DNA of 8,477 bases. Source: CAYLKS01 sp964384205 [NCBI: uncultured bacterium] (GTDB lineage Bacteria; JAGOEH01). This document shows, in pieces, positions 1 to 7,768 of this stretch. Positions within the stretch are counted from its first letter, which is position 1. Each line of letters begins with the position of its first letter. Under the pieces are notes generated by a model that did not search any database, had not been told where the DNA came from, and worked only from the letters and a program-made list of their open reading frames with translations. Where the stretch lies: positions 1-8,477 of the forward strand of contig CAYLKS010000018.1 of the NCBI GenBank assembly GCA_964384205.1. Direction: 5' to 3'. The position numbers were made by a program, and so were the translations under genes.

Positions 1-83
1 AAAAAGTTCTGCTATATCGGTATGATTAAAACCAGGATATAGTATTATGGTATTAGTATCTTTTTTGATTAAAGAGGCATTCA
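1..83 (-). other. Unassigned open frame running off the left edge
   Basis: Reading leftward from the stop that ends the transposase remnant, one minus-strand frame (entered at a GTG at 85-83) stays open to the window edge for 28 codons. It includes the stretches NASLIKKDTNTI and YPGFNHTDIAELF. The last part (HTDIAELF) could be the first helix of a helix-turn-helix, but this is weak. It does not match what I expect next in an integrase-type transposase, so it may lie beyond a deletion junction or be a different part of the decayed element. A run of 28 codons can also stay open by chance. No function can be assigned. Confidence 0.2.
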
Positions 84-390
84 CCTTCTTGCCTTCTTTG
101 TTTTCTTTTCGCATAATTCTGTTATTTTTCTCTCGTATCTTCCATCCATCTTGTTAGGCATTCTTTTAGGATTTCTACTTCTATTTTTTAATCCTTCCTT
201 TCCTTTAGGCAAAGTATTTTTTTACCCATTTACGGACTTCTTTACTGTTGTATTGAATTGTTTTGCAGCTGGCTTTTTTCTATAAGTTAATGCAAAGTTG
301 ATTAATTTTTCTCTAATCTGAAAATTGTCTTTACTTTTTTTTTTAAAATTGTATAATATTAATATTAGATATTGTTGTTTGTTTGGTCAT
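84..390 (-). pseudogene. Decayed IS transposase, N-terminal helix-turn-helix region
   Basis: This is the front part of an integrase/DDE-type transposase (IS481/IS3-like helix-turn-helix head), broken by frameshifts. The start is clear: ATG at 390-388 behind GGAGGAGG at 400-393, opening with MTKQTTISNINIIQF. The reading must then change frame in a 10-T run (335-344) to continue as KDNFQIREKLINFAL and KKPAAKQFNTTVK. It shifts again near 243 to KEVRKWVKKYFA (243-208), and again near 207 to KGKEGLKNRSRNPKRMPNK through KKARR (206-84), where it meets a stop. The joined reading has the family's usual order: a helix-turn-helix recognition helix ending in a VRKWVKKY-type motif, then the basic EGLKNRSR.PK linker. 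The catalytic DDE domain is not visible and would lie off the left edge if it exists. At least three indels make a working transposase implausible. The exact IS family is not certain. Confidence 0.65.
330..357 (+). promoter_or_regulatory. Possible promoter toward the HD-GYP gene
   Basis: TTTACT at 330-335 and a perfect TATAAT at 352-357 lie 16 bases apart on the plus strand, inside the decayed transposase. Transcription would start near 364 and give a leader of about 158 bases holding the small open frame at 440-517. In DNA this rich in A and T, a TATAAT is expected often by chance, so this is only a candidate. Confidence 0.25.
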
Positions 391-439
391 GGCCTCCTCC
401 TTGTTTTTTGTGTTTAATTTTTTTACGTAAGGGGGGATT

Positions 440-517
440 ATGTCTCTTATTTTTCCATTTTATTTTTTTTATAAACTTGAATTTTTTTTTAAAGTTAGTA
501 TATTAAAATTGGAGTAG
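440..517 (+). CDS. Possible 25-residue leader peptide before the HD-GYP gene
   Basis: A 25-codon frame starts at ATG 440 behind AAGGGGGG (429-436), which closely resembles the AAGGGGG site of the large gene at 1653. It encodes MSLIFPFYFFYKLE followed by FFFKVSILKLE and stops at TAG 515-517, four bases before the HD-GYP ATG at 522. The HD-GYP ribosome site (GGAG, 511-514) lies inside its last two sense codons, so ribosomes finishing this frame would sit on the next start, a layout suited to translational coupling. The peptide is very rich in Phe, Leu and Ile and could insert in the membrane. Against it: the length is within chance, the composition simply mirrors T-rich DNA, and the G-run could instead be the end of the decayed insertion sequence. 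No known family. Confidence 0.3.
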   Translation: MSLIFPFYFFYKLEFFFKVSILKLE

Positions 518-521
518 ATGT

Positions 522-1580
522 ATGGAAGATATATTTTTTTTCTTTAGAAATGAAAGTTTTTTTAAATTATGTGATTCTATTATAGATGATGAAATTAGAG
601 ATAAATTTAAATTATATTATTATAATATGTTTGATATTTCTTTTGCTGAGGGTTCAACTCATTTTGCAAATATATTTATTATTTTAGATGATTGTAGTAA
701 GGATATAGTTCATTATATGCAGGTTTTGAAGAATTTGATTCCTTCTGCTTTTGTAAATATTGTTTTATTTTCTTCTTCTTTGAATATTAATTTGTTAAAT
801 TCCTTTTATCAACAAAAGTTAGATGCTTTACTTGCAATATCAGAAAATAGAGATATTCTAAAATTAGGCTTAAAAAAAATATTATTTTCTTTTTATGATA
901 AATATAATTTTTTAAAATATGCAGATGAGTTAGAGAAGATAACAGATTCATTTATCCATATTGGGGAGTATCAGGGTAAGGAACTTCATGATGCTTTTTA
1001 TGAGAGCATTCTTATGTTAGCAAAGTCTGCAGAAGCAAAAGATGAAATTACAGGAAATCATGTTCAGAGGGTACAATACTACGTAAAATCTCTTGCTTTG
1101 GAATATGGGATTGAGCCCTATATGGCGGAACATTATGGTTTAAGCAGTATTTTGCATGATATAGGTAAGTTAAAAATTCCGGATTATATCTTAAAGAAGC
1201 CAGGAAAATTAACTTTAGAAGAATATGAATTTATACAGAAACATACTATATTTGGGTATGAAATTTTGAGTAAAGATCCTTTTTATGATGTAGCTCGTGA
1301 TATTGCATTATATCATCATGAAAAGTGGAATGGCAAGGGATATCCCAAAGGATTAAAAGGGGAAGAAATTCCTTTAGCAGCTCAGTTTACAGCTATTGCT
1401 GATGTTTTTGACGCATTAACAAATGCAAGGTCTTATAAAAAAGCATGGAGTTTTGAAGATACCTTAGATTTTATAAAATCTCAATCTAATAAAAGTTTTA
1501 GTTCAGAATTGGTAGATTTATTTTTTTCTTTAGTGGAGAAGAATATTATTCAGGATATAATGACAAAATATATAGATTAA
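522..1580 (+). CDS. HD-GYP domain protein with degenerate receiver-like N-terminus (putative c-di-GMP phosphodiesterase)
   Basis: Residues about 160-330 form an HD-GYP domain, a metal-dependent phosphohydrolase family that typically cleaves cyclic di-GMP. Visible signature residues are H180, H212-D213 with K216 (HDIGK), H241, H265-H266, the GYP triplet at 273-275 within HHEKWNGKGYPKGLKGEEIP, and D294/D297 in ADVFDALT. The full metal and substrate set seems present, so activity is likely. Residues 1-130 look like a receiver domain that has lost its phosphorylation logic: a hydrophobic strand ending D56-D57 and another ending S84-S86 are recognisable. The acidic pair expected after strand 1 is replaced by aromatic residues (FFFF, 5-8) and the conserved lysine after strand 5 is not evident. 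A short helical linker (about 130-155) joins the two. Start chosen at ATG 522 with GGAG at 511-514, seven bases away; an ATG at 518 is in another frame. The product has no signal peptide and should be cytoplasmic. The downstream large surface protein is codirectional but has its own promoter. Confidence 0.9.
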   Translation: MEDIFFFFRNESFFKLCDSIIDDEIRDKFKLYYYNMFDISFAEGSTHFANIFIILDDCSKDIVHYMQVLKNLIPSAFVNIVLFSSSLNINLLNSFYQQKLDALLAISENRDILKLGLKKILFSFYDKYNFLKYADELEKITDSFIHIGEYQGKELHDAFYESILMLAKSAEAKDEITGNHVQRVQYYVKSLALEYGIEPYMAEHYGLSSILHDIGKLKIPDYILKKPGKLTLEEYEFIQKHTIFGYEILSKDPFYDVARDIALYHHEKWNGKGYPKGLKGEEIPLAAQFTAIADVFDALTNARSYKKAWSFEDTLDFIKSQSNKSFSSELVDLFFSLVEKNIIQDIMTKYID

Positions 1581-1596
1581 TTTTTTTATTTTTTAG

Positions 1597-1625
1597 TTGA
1601 TTGTTTGTTATTTCTTAGTTATAAT
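1597..1625 (+). promoter_or_regulatory. Sigma70-type promoter of the large T9SS protein gene
   Basis: TTGATT at 1597-1602 and a perfect TATAAT at 1620-1625 are separated by exactly 17 bases in the 72-base gap before the large gene. Transcription would start near 1632, leaving about 21 bases before the ATG, just enough for the AAGGGGG ribosome site at 1642-1648. Spacing, position and match all fit, so this is the best promoter in the window. There is no hairpin terminator after the HD-GYP stop, only T-runs, so some read-through from upstream remains possible. Confidence 0.6.
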
Positions 1626-1652
1626 ATAAGTAATTAGTAATAAGGGGGAAAT

Positions 1653-4600
1653 ATGAAATATTTTTTCTTAATGTTCTTTTTTTTAACTTTATCTATTTGG
1701 GGAAAAACTTTTTATGTCAGCAAAAAAGCTGATAATTTGGAGAAAGTTTTAGAGGTAGCCTTAGCAGGTGATAGTATAATTTTTACTGATAATGGAAGTT
1801 ATGACATAGATCTGAAAGAAGTGAAAAAAGGTATTTTATTTTTTAATGCAGTTGGAAGTAATGCTATTTTAAATTTTTATTCCTATGCCTCATTTAATGT
1901 TGATCTATTGAGTGCTTTAATTAATAATTGTTCTTATGAGGGGCTTTCTTTGAATACATTTAGCGAGTTGGATAATGGGAATATTAGGGTGGATTATTAT
2001 GGCGAGGTAACAGGCTTATCTAAAAAGACTATGGGGTCTTCCACCAGAGCATTTATGGCATTTGATTTATCTAATCTTCCTTCTGGCAATGTAACATCAG
2101 CTTCTTTAAATTTGTATAATTATGAGAATTGGAATTCTGGGAATACAAATAATCTTAATATTCAAATTCGTAATTATAGTAGTCAGTATAGTGGTAATGG
2201 TTTTACGGTAAATGATTTTTATAATGTTGGCAATGAAATTTTTTTTCATGAAAATTTTGATAATTATATAGGCTTGTCTGATAAACAGTTAGTTTCTTTT
2301 GAATTAAATAGCTATGGACTTGATTATATCAAGGGAACATCGGCAAATTCATTATCCCGTTTGACATCAAATTGGAAGGTTTTTGCAATGGGATTTGATG
2401 CTGATTTTGAAGGAGTTGCCCAAGCTTATGCTGAATTTTATTTTTATACAAAAGGAACTTATATTCCTTTTTTGCAGATAGAATATGTGCCTTTCCAGAT
2501 TTTAAGTCCTACTGCAAATGATAGATGGCGATGTGGCGGAACTTATGAAATTAGATGGGCAAAATATGGGAAAAAATTGAATAAACCACAAGATGCTAAT
2601 GATATGAAAATATGGTATTCTCTGGATGGTGGTTCAAATTATATTTTAATAGGTTCAACTGATAGTGATTTAGGTAAGTATTTGTGGGCAATTCCTGCTG
2701 ATTTGGTTAATGAGGAAAATAGTAATTGTGTTATAAAATTAGTTTACACAGAGCTTTCTGGGAATTCATCAATTGTTACCAGTGAGCATTTTACAATTAT
2801 TCCAAATGAACCAGAGTTGTTACTTGTTTCCCCTAATGGAGGAGAAACTTATTCAGAAGGAGATAATGTTACTATAAAATGGAGTTATAATAATCCCGAT
2901 AATCCCGGGGCATTTTTGAATAAGATTATGAATAATCTTGATTCTGTTTTTATTTCTTTTTCATTAGATAATGGAGAGACATATCAATTAATAGATGGTT
3001 GTGATATTGATGGACCTAATAATGATACATCATATCTATGGATGATTCCTGAGGGGCTGATTCAGGATAATTTTAATGATAAATGTATTTTAAAAATTTC
3101 ATCAGAATATAATGGTCAGTTATTTGAAGATGTATCTGATAATCCTTTTACTATTTATAAGAAAAAATCTATTACTCTTATAAAACCAGAAGATAATGAA
3201 GTTATTATAAAAACAGAAGAACCATATTTAATCCAATGGGATTATACAGGTAATATTAATACAGTTAAATTGAGATATAAAAGAGGCTTTATATGGCAGA
3301 CAATTGGAGAATTTCCGGCAGTAAATAAAGAGTATGAATGGAGTATTCCCTCTTCTTTAGCAGGTTTAAGTGCGATTATAATTTATGATAGCGAGGATCC
3401 TGCAATAGCTGATACAGCAAAAGATATTGTTTTGACTGAACCAGTTAGTTTTGATATTTTTTATCCTACATCGGATGATACTTTAATCATTGGCAAGTCA
3501 GATTCTTTAAAGTGGAACACAACAGGAACATGTAATTTTATAGATATAATGTTAAATGCAGGCACCTATACAAAATCTTATAATAATATACCTAATATTG
3601 GAGTATTTTATTATACTGTTCCAGATGATGTACCTCCGGGAGATGCTTTTTTTACGGTCAGTGCGACTTTTGGGGATTCGATTGTTTATGGAATTTCTGA
3701 TACTTTTACAATATTAGATAGAGGAAGTATCATTTTATCAGAATCTTATATCAATTTTGGCAATGTGTATGTTTCTGAATTGAGTACACACACTTTTTTT
3801 ATTATTAATAATACAATAGATAATGTTAATATTTCTGTGATCCATACTCCTGAAAATCCACCTTTTTCTATTGAAGTTAATGAGGGAGAATTAGCTTCAG
3901 GGGATACTTTGACATGTAAAGCTACTTTTTCACCACAGACAAAAGGTGTTTTTGCTGATTCAATTTTATTTTTAGCTGCAGAAGATACATTTAAAGTTTA
4001 TTTATCTGGAACAGCTGAGCTAAGAGAACCTATTTTTATCGAATATCCTGCAATTAGATGTCTTACAGATACCAATGTAATTGTTCATTGGAAAGTTAAT
4101 TTTCCTGTAAATTTTTTATTTTATTATTCTGAGAATAGAAATAATCTTTTTAATACAACCCCAGATACAATAAAATCTACGGATGAGATGCTATATAGTT
4201 TAGATAATTTGAGTCCTGGCACGGAGTATTTCTTCTCTATAGTCCCATTTATTGGACAAGTACAATTTCAGAATAATTTAATTTTTTCTTTTACTACATT
4301 GAAAAAATTTATTGAAAAGAATATTCAATTTTTATCCAAGCCACATCTTGAGTATGTAAGTAGTGATATGGCTGTTGTAGCTTTTAAAACTGATTTTCCA
4401 GTAGTAGGAGTACTCAAATTAGGTGAAATAGAATATAGAGAAGATTCTTCTTATTTTGAGCATAGATTTAAATTAGAGAATTTAACTCCTTCTACACGTT
4501 ATAGTTATGAGGTAGGAGTAGAAAATAACGGTTCTGTTTATTATTATCCTTCTTCTTATTCTTTTAGAACATTGGCATCGGCTGATACCCAGCCTCCTAC

Positions 4601-6377
4601 ATTGTTAAAGGGACCTTCTGTATCTGTTTCTGATACAAGAGCTTCTATTAGTTTTGAGGCAGATGAATCTTGTATTGCATTAGTGGAGCTTTTTGAAACT
4701 TATACTCCAGATGATATAGATACACTGGTGGATAGTGTTTATTCCAAGAAGCATACAATAATAGTTGTAGATTTAGAACCAGGTAAATCCTATTCCTTTT
4801 ATCTTACTTTAAGAGATCTTGCTGGTAATGAATATAAATGGTCAGGAACACCAACCCTATTATCTAAGATTTTGAATATAGCAGGGGGAATGAACGGTTT
4901 TAATACCAACCAAAATGCAGATACTACACCACCGGAGTTTATTAAAGAGCCGGGGCCAATAATGTTATATGATTCATTATTTATTTTAAGTTATCAATCA
5001 AATGAGCAAACAATTTATAATGTCTATGTTTATGATGAGGATGATAGTCCAGTTTCTTATTTAAGTAATGATGAATACGATTATGTGCAAAAAATTGTTG
5101 TGCCAAGATTGGAACCAGTGACAACTTATAAGGTTAAATTAATGATAAAAGATATTTCTAATAATGAAAGCAGTTATGATGATATTTTAATTAAAACTCG
5201 AAAGGATAATACTCCACTAAAGGCAAAAGAAGTTACAATTAACCAGCCATATATTACAAATGATTTTGCCTTGCTATCATGGACTACTGACGTATATGGA
5301 GATTCAAAAGGATTGATAGATGAAAATCAGAATTTAGAGGAATATCGGGAAATTGTTTCTACAGATATAGATTTACAGCATATTTTAATTATAAAGAATT
5401 TGGATAAGGGTAAAAATTATTTTTATAAGTTATTATCAACAGACTTTTATGATCAAATTTTATATGAATCTGATATACAAGGTTTAGAATATGTTGTTAA
5501 TAATGAACAGTTGACTTTTGTGGAGGAACCAGGAGTTGTTTATACAAATGATAAACAGGTTGTTATAGGCTGGGAAACAAATTTATTGTCAAACACTGTG
5601 ATAGAATATTATACTGATGATGAAGAAAATAAAATTGTTTCAGTTAATGAAGAATTTACAAAAAAGCATAGAATAGGTATTTTAAATATTGATTCTACAG
5701 TAGTTTATCATATAAAAGCAATTTCGTATACTATTGATGAACAAAAAATAGAGAAAAGTTTTGATATTGATATGAAGACATTAGAACTTGAAGATAATGA
5801 ACCTCCTGCTCCGCCGGAGAATGTAACGGCTGAATTAGATTCTAATTTGAAAATAAAAGTAGAATGGTCGAAAGTGAATGTAGAAGATTTAAAAGGATAT
5901 AATATTTATCGTCAGATAGGAGGTAGTGAGAAGTTAGAATTATTAGTAAAAAATTTTAATGGCGATAAATATTTAGATGATGATGTGCAGGAAAATACAG
6001 AATATATCTATGGAGTTTCAGCAGTAGATTTTTCAGATAATGAAAGTGAGATTACTTTTATGGAAAATCCGATTGTAAAAATAACAGATAAAAAAACTCT
6101 TATTCATAAAAATATTAAAGTTTTGGCATATCCAAATCCGTTTAATGGTATAATAAGAATGTCAATAACTTCAGATATTGAAGATGAATTGGAATTGGGA
6201 ATTTATAATATTATAGGAGAATGTATAATTTTAGATAAGAATATTTCTATAAGAAGTAATGAAAAATTTATTAAAAATTATGATTTATCAAATTTATCTA
6301 CAGGAATTTATTTTTATAAAGTATATTCAAAAAAGAGTCAAAAAATTGTATCTGGTAAGATAATGTTACTAAAGTAA
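1653..6377 (+). CDS. Giant modular surface protein exported by type IX secretion
   Basis: A 1574-residue secreted protein. A signal peptide (1-17, Lys then a Phe/Leu-rich core, likely cut after SIWG) leads to a short stretch (18-75) resembling the first coil of a pectate-lyase-like beta-helix. Residues 100-279 resemble the DNRLRE-type carbohydrate-binding-like domain (RAFMAFDLSNLPSGNVTSAS). Four Ig-like units of the Kre9/KNH-like type follow (281-387, 388-503, 506-597, 598-689), with motifs such as SPNGGETYSEGDNVTIKW and SYLWMIPEGL. Next come one ASH/HYDIN-like unit (690-790) and about seven fibronectin III-like units (791-1475), each with a version of LxPGTxYxF. The C-terminal T9SS sorting domain (1490-1574) has YPNPFN (1493-1498), IYNIIG (1517-1522), LSTGIYFYKV (1548-1557) and a basic end. 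In this family the tail is removed on export and the protein is attached to the surface or released. No catalytic domain is recognised, so an adhesion or scaffold role is inferred. Start: ATG 1653, four bases after AAGGGGG (1642-1648). It ends at the 6385-6418 hairpin. Confidence 0.88.
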   Translation: MKYFFLMFFFLTLSIWGKTFYVSKKADNLEKVLEVALAGDSIIFTDNGSYDIDLKEVKKGILFFNAVGSNAILNFYSYASFNVDLLSALINNCSYEGLSLNTFSELDNGNIRVDYYGEVTGLSKKTMGSSTRAFMAFDLSNLPSGNVTSASLNLYNYENWNSGNTNNLNIQIRNYSSQYSGNGFTVNDFYNVGNEIFFHENFDNYIGLSDKQLVSFELNSYGLDYIKGTSANSLSRLTSNWKVFAMGFDADFEGVAQAYAEFYFYTKGTYIPFLQIEYVPFQILSPTANDRWRCGGTYEIRWAKYGKKLNKPQDANDMKIWYSLDGGSNYILIGSTDSDLGKYLWAIPADLVNEENSNCVIKLVYTELSGNSSIVTSEHFTIIPNEPELLLVSPNGGETYSEGDNVTIKWSYNNPDNPGAFLNKIMNNLDSVFISFSLDNGETYQLIDGCDIDGPNNDTSYLWMIPEGLIQDNFNDKCILKISSEYNGQLFEDVSDNPFTIYKKKSITLIKPEDNEVIIKTEEPYLIQWDYTGNINTVKLRYKRGFIWQTIGEFPAVNKEYEWSIPSSLAGLSAIIIYDSEDPAIADTAKDIVLTEPVSFDIFYPTSDDTLIIGKSDSLKWNTTGTCNFIDIMLNAGTYTKSYNNIPNIGVFYYTVPDDVPPGDAFFTVSATFGDSIVYGISDTFTILDRGSIILSESYINFGNVYVSELSTHTFFIINNTIDNVNISVIHTPENPPFSIEVNEGELASGDTLTCKATFSPQTKGVFADSILFLAAEDTFKVYLSGTAELREPIFIEYPAIRCLTDTNVIVHWKVNFPVNFLFYYSENRNNLFNTTPDTIKSTDEMLYSLDNLSPGTEYFFSIVPFIGQVQFQNNLIFSFTTLKKFIEKNIQFLSKPHLEYVSSDMAVVAFKTDFPVVGVLKLGEIEYREDSSYFEHRFKLENLTPSTRYSYEVGVENNGSVYYYPSSYSFRTLASADTQPPTLLKGPSVSVSDTRASISFEADESCIALVELFETYTPDDIDTLVDSVYSKKHTIIVVDLEPGKSYSFYLTLRDLAGNEYKWSGTPTLLSKILNIAGGMNGFNTNQNADTTPPEFIKEPGPIMLYDSLFILSYQSNEQTIYNVYVYDEDDSPVSYLSNDEYDYVQKIVVPRLEPVTTYKVKLMIKDISNNESSYDDILIKTRKDNTPLKAKEVTINQPYITNDFALLSWTTDVYGDSKGLIDENQNLEEYREIVSTDIDLQHILIIKNLDKGKNYFYKLLSTDFYDQILYESDIQGLEYVVNNEQLTFVEEPGVVYTNDKQVVIGWETNLLSNTVIEYYTDDEENKIVSVNEEFTKKHRIGILNIDSTVVYHIKAISYTIDEQKIEKSFDIDMKTLELEDNEPPAPPENVTAELDSNLKIKVEWSKVNVEDLKGYNIYRQIGGSEKLELLVKNFNGDKYLDDDVQENTEYIYGVSAVDFSDNESEITFMENPIVKITDKKTLIHKNIKVLAYPNPFNGIIRMSITSDIEDELELGIYNIIGECIILDKNISIRSNEKFIKNYDLSNLSTGIYFYKVYSKKSQKIVSGKIMLLK

Positions 6378-6384
6378 AAAGAAT

Positions 6385-6418
6385 AAAGGGGCAGGGATAA
6401 TGCTCTGCCCCTTTTTTT
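6385..6418. terminator. Intrinsic terminator, probably bidirectional
   Basis: AAAGGGGCAGGG (6385-6396) pairs with CTCTGCCCCTTT (6403-6414) around a six-base loop ATAATG, giving a 12-base-pair stem with one G-U pair. A run of seven T follows (6412-6418), a classic terminator for the large plus-strand gene whose stop is eight bases upstream. Read on the minus strand, the same hairpin is followed by a T-rich stretch (complement of 6378-6387), so it can also end the ridA operon, whose last stop lies 12 bases to its right. Confidence 0.9.
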
Positions 6419-6429
6419 ATTCTCTTATT

Positions 6430-6807
6430 TTATAAAATTGCAATGACTTCTATTTCAACCAGTACATCTAAAGGAAGTTTTGCAACTTGAAATGCTGCTC
6501 TGGCGGGATAAGGTTTATCAAAATATGTTTGATAAATTTCATTCATATCTTTGAAATCATCCATATTTTTTAGATATACAGTAGCTTTTACAACATTGCT
6601 AAAATCAGCTCCTGCTTCATTAAGAACAGCTTTAATATTTTCAAATACCTGTTTTGTTTGTTCTTTTATACCACCTTCAACAATTTTTCCAGTTTCTGGA
6701 TTAATAGGGATTTGTCCGCTTAAAAATAGAAAATTATCTTTTCTAATTGCTTGTGAATAAGGGCCAACAGCTTGAGGAGCCTTATTTGTTGAAATTTCTT
6801 GTTTCAT
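6430..6807 (-). CDS. ridA: RidA family reactive enamine/imine deaminase
   Basis: This is RidA (YjgF/YER057c/UK114 family), a small cytosolic trimeric enzyme that hydrolyses reactive enamines and imines, such as 2-aminoacrylate, released by PLP-dependent enzymes. The 125-residue length is the family norm. The diagnostic parts are all there: [14 protein letters not shown] (8-21) with Y17, LSGQIP (29-34), the [11 protein letters not shown] strand (75-85), and [12 protein letters not shown] (101-112) with R103, the equivalent of the substrate-binding arginine R105 of E. coli RidA. E118 matches the conserved E120, so activity is expected. It starts at ATG 6807-6805 with GGAGGGG (6818-6812) four bases upstream. 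The first G of that site is also the last base of the glycosyltransferase stop TAG. With a 10-base gap it is the last gene of the kinase-glycosyltransferase operon, though its metabolic role has no obvious link to envelope glycans. Confidence 0.95.
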   Translation of the reverse strand: MKQEISTNKAPQAVGPYSQAIRKDNFLFLSGQIPINPETGKIVEGGIKEQTKQVFENIKAVLNEAGADFSNVVKATVYLKNMDDFKDMNEIYQTYFDKPYPARAAFQVAKLPLDVLVEIEVIAIL

Positions 6808-6817
6808 TTTTCCCCTC

Positions 6818-7768
6818 CTATTTGTTTAGCAGTATGTAATTTTTAAAGCCACCAATTTGTTTTCCACCAAGAAACTTTTGTTCAATAAAAGTTAAGATCT
6901 TGTATTTCAATTTTTCATGTTTATGTTTTTTTCTATTTGGATTTGGTTTTCCTGAATATTGTAATTTATCTGCCCAATTAAATTTTTTTATCCATTTTTC
7001 CATTACTTTAGGATGGGTTCCTTTGAATTCTTTTAGATAGTTTAGTGGCCCGTAGTCAAAATAGTTTGGAGTATTGGAATAAATTTTGTTAACCATATCC
7101 TTTCCTTTATGAATTGTATCTAAGGCTTTTTTCTTATTTTGCATTAATTCAGGCGGTCGAACCCAGCCATAGTGATATATATAAGCATCAACTTTAGCAA
7201 CTTTTAATTTATATGTTCCGTGTTGTTGTCTGTAGTGAATACCGTCAAAATTTGGAATTTTCCTGAAAGATTGTGCACTTTCCCATGAATGAATATCCTT
7301 ATCATTTCTTATGATTCGTATTTCATAGGGATACCATGCGTGTGAAATATGATAATGATTATAATCTCCCCAGAAATGTTTATATTTGAATAATAAGCCT
7401 TCCACTTCCATATCGTTGAGAAGTTCCTCACATCTTTTTTTTATTATAGGTAAATATTTTTCGTGGACAACTTCATCCGCTTGTAAATAGAATAGCCAAT
7501 CGCCAGTGCAGGCTTCTTTTGCAATATCTGTTTGATGAGCATTTTCAGTACCATTGGGGTATTTTTCTATATTCCATTTTGTATGAATAATTTTTATTTT
7601 ATCAGAATTTATGCTTTTTATTTCTTCTTCTGTAAAATCATCTTCATCGCAATCTCCAAGAGCAACAATAAATTCATCAACAATAGGAAGTATAGACATT
7701 ATAGATTCTTTTATAGGGTAATAAAGTTTTGTTGCATTTTTTACCATAGTAAAACCGCTTATTTTCAA
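6818..7768 (-). CDS. Family 2-like glycosyltransferase (GT-A fold), probable envelope glycan synthesis
   Basis: A 316-residue cytoplasmic enzyme with a GT-A nucleotide-sugar-binding N-terminus. [12 protein letters not shown] (1-12) is the usual first strand of these proteins, [19 protein letters not shown] (26-44) the second, and the DxD-like metal and sugar-nucleotide site is QADE at 96-99 after GDWLFYL. The middle holds [13 protein letters not shown] and [17 protein letters not shown], features I associate with a family 2 subgroup common in FCB-type bacteria. The tail is very basic ([12 protein letters not shown]), suitable for contact with the inner membrane face; there is no membrane helix. 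Donor and acceptor cannot be read from sequence. The start is TTG (7768-7766), supported by AAGGAG six bases upstream and by the need for residues 1-7 to complete the first strand; the next Met is M8. It overlaps the kinase stop by four bases (TTGA). Together with that kinase it suggests LPS core or another surface polysaccharide. Confidence 0.85.
   Translation of the reverse strand: MKISGFTMVKNATKLYYPIKESIMSILPIVDEFIVALGDCDEDDFTEEEIKSINSDKIKIIHTKWNIEKYPNGTENAHQTDIAKEACTGDWLFYLQADEVVHEKYLPIIKKRCEELLNDMEVEGLLFKYKHFWGDYNHYHISHAWYPYEIRIIRNDKDIHSWESAQSFRKIPNFDGIHYRQQHGTYKLKVAKVDAYIYHYGWVRPPELMQNKKKALDTIHKGKDMVNKIYSNTPNYFDYGPLNYLKEFKGTHPKVMEKWIKKFNWADKLQYSGKPNPNRKKHKHEKLKYKILTFIEQKFLGGKQIGGFKNYILLNK

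Noticed and set aside
423-430. Eight-base palindrome TTACGTAA
   Set aside because: Too short and unpaired with any second copy to be called an operator or an IS end.
477-504. TTGAAT-16-TATATT just before the HD-GYP gene
   Set aside because: Transcription would start near 511, on top of the GGAG ribosome site, leaving too short a leader; such boxes are common by chance in this AT-rich stretch.
518-520. ATG four bases before the HD-GYP start
   Set aside because: It opens a different frame that stops after a few codons; the ATG at 522 is correctly spaced from GGAG.
1581-1652. Possible terminator after the HD-GYP gene
   Set aside because: T-runs are present but no stem of useful length precedes them.
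1653-6377. Possible polysaccharide lyase activity from the beta-helix-like N-terminus
   Set aside because: Only about one coil is present and no catalytic residues are recognisable, so an enzymatic call is not supported.
6551-6760. Plus-strand open frame of 69 codons
   Set aside because: It is antisense to ridA, whose protein matches a well-known family; no separate ribosome site or domain.
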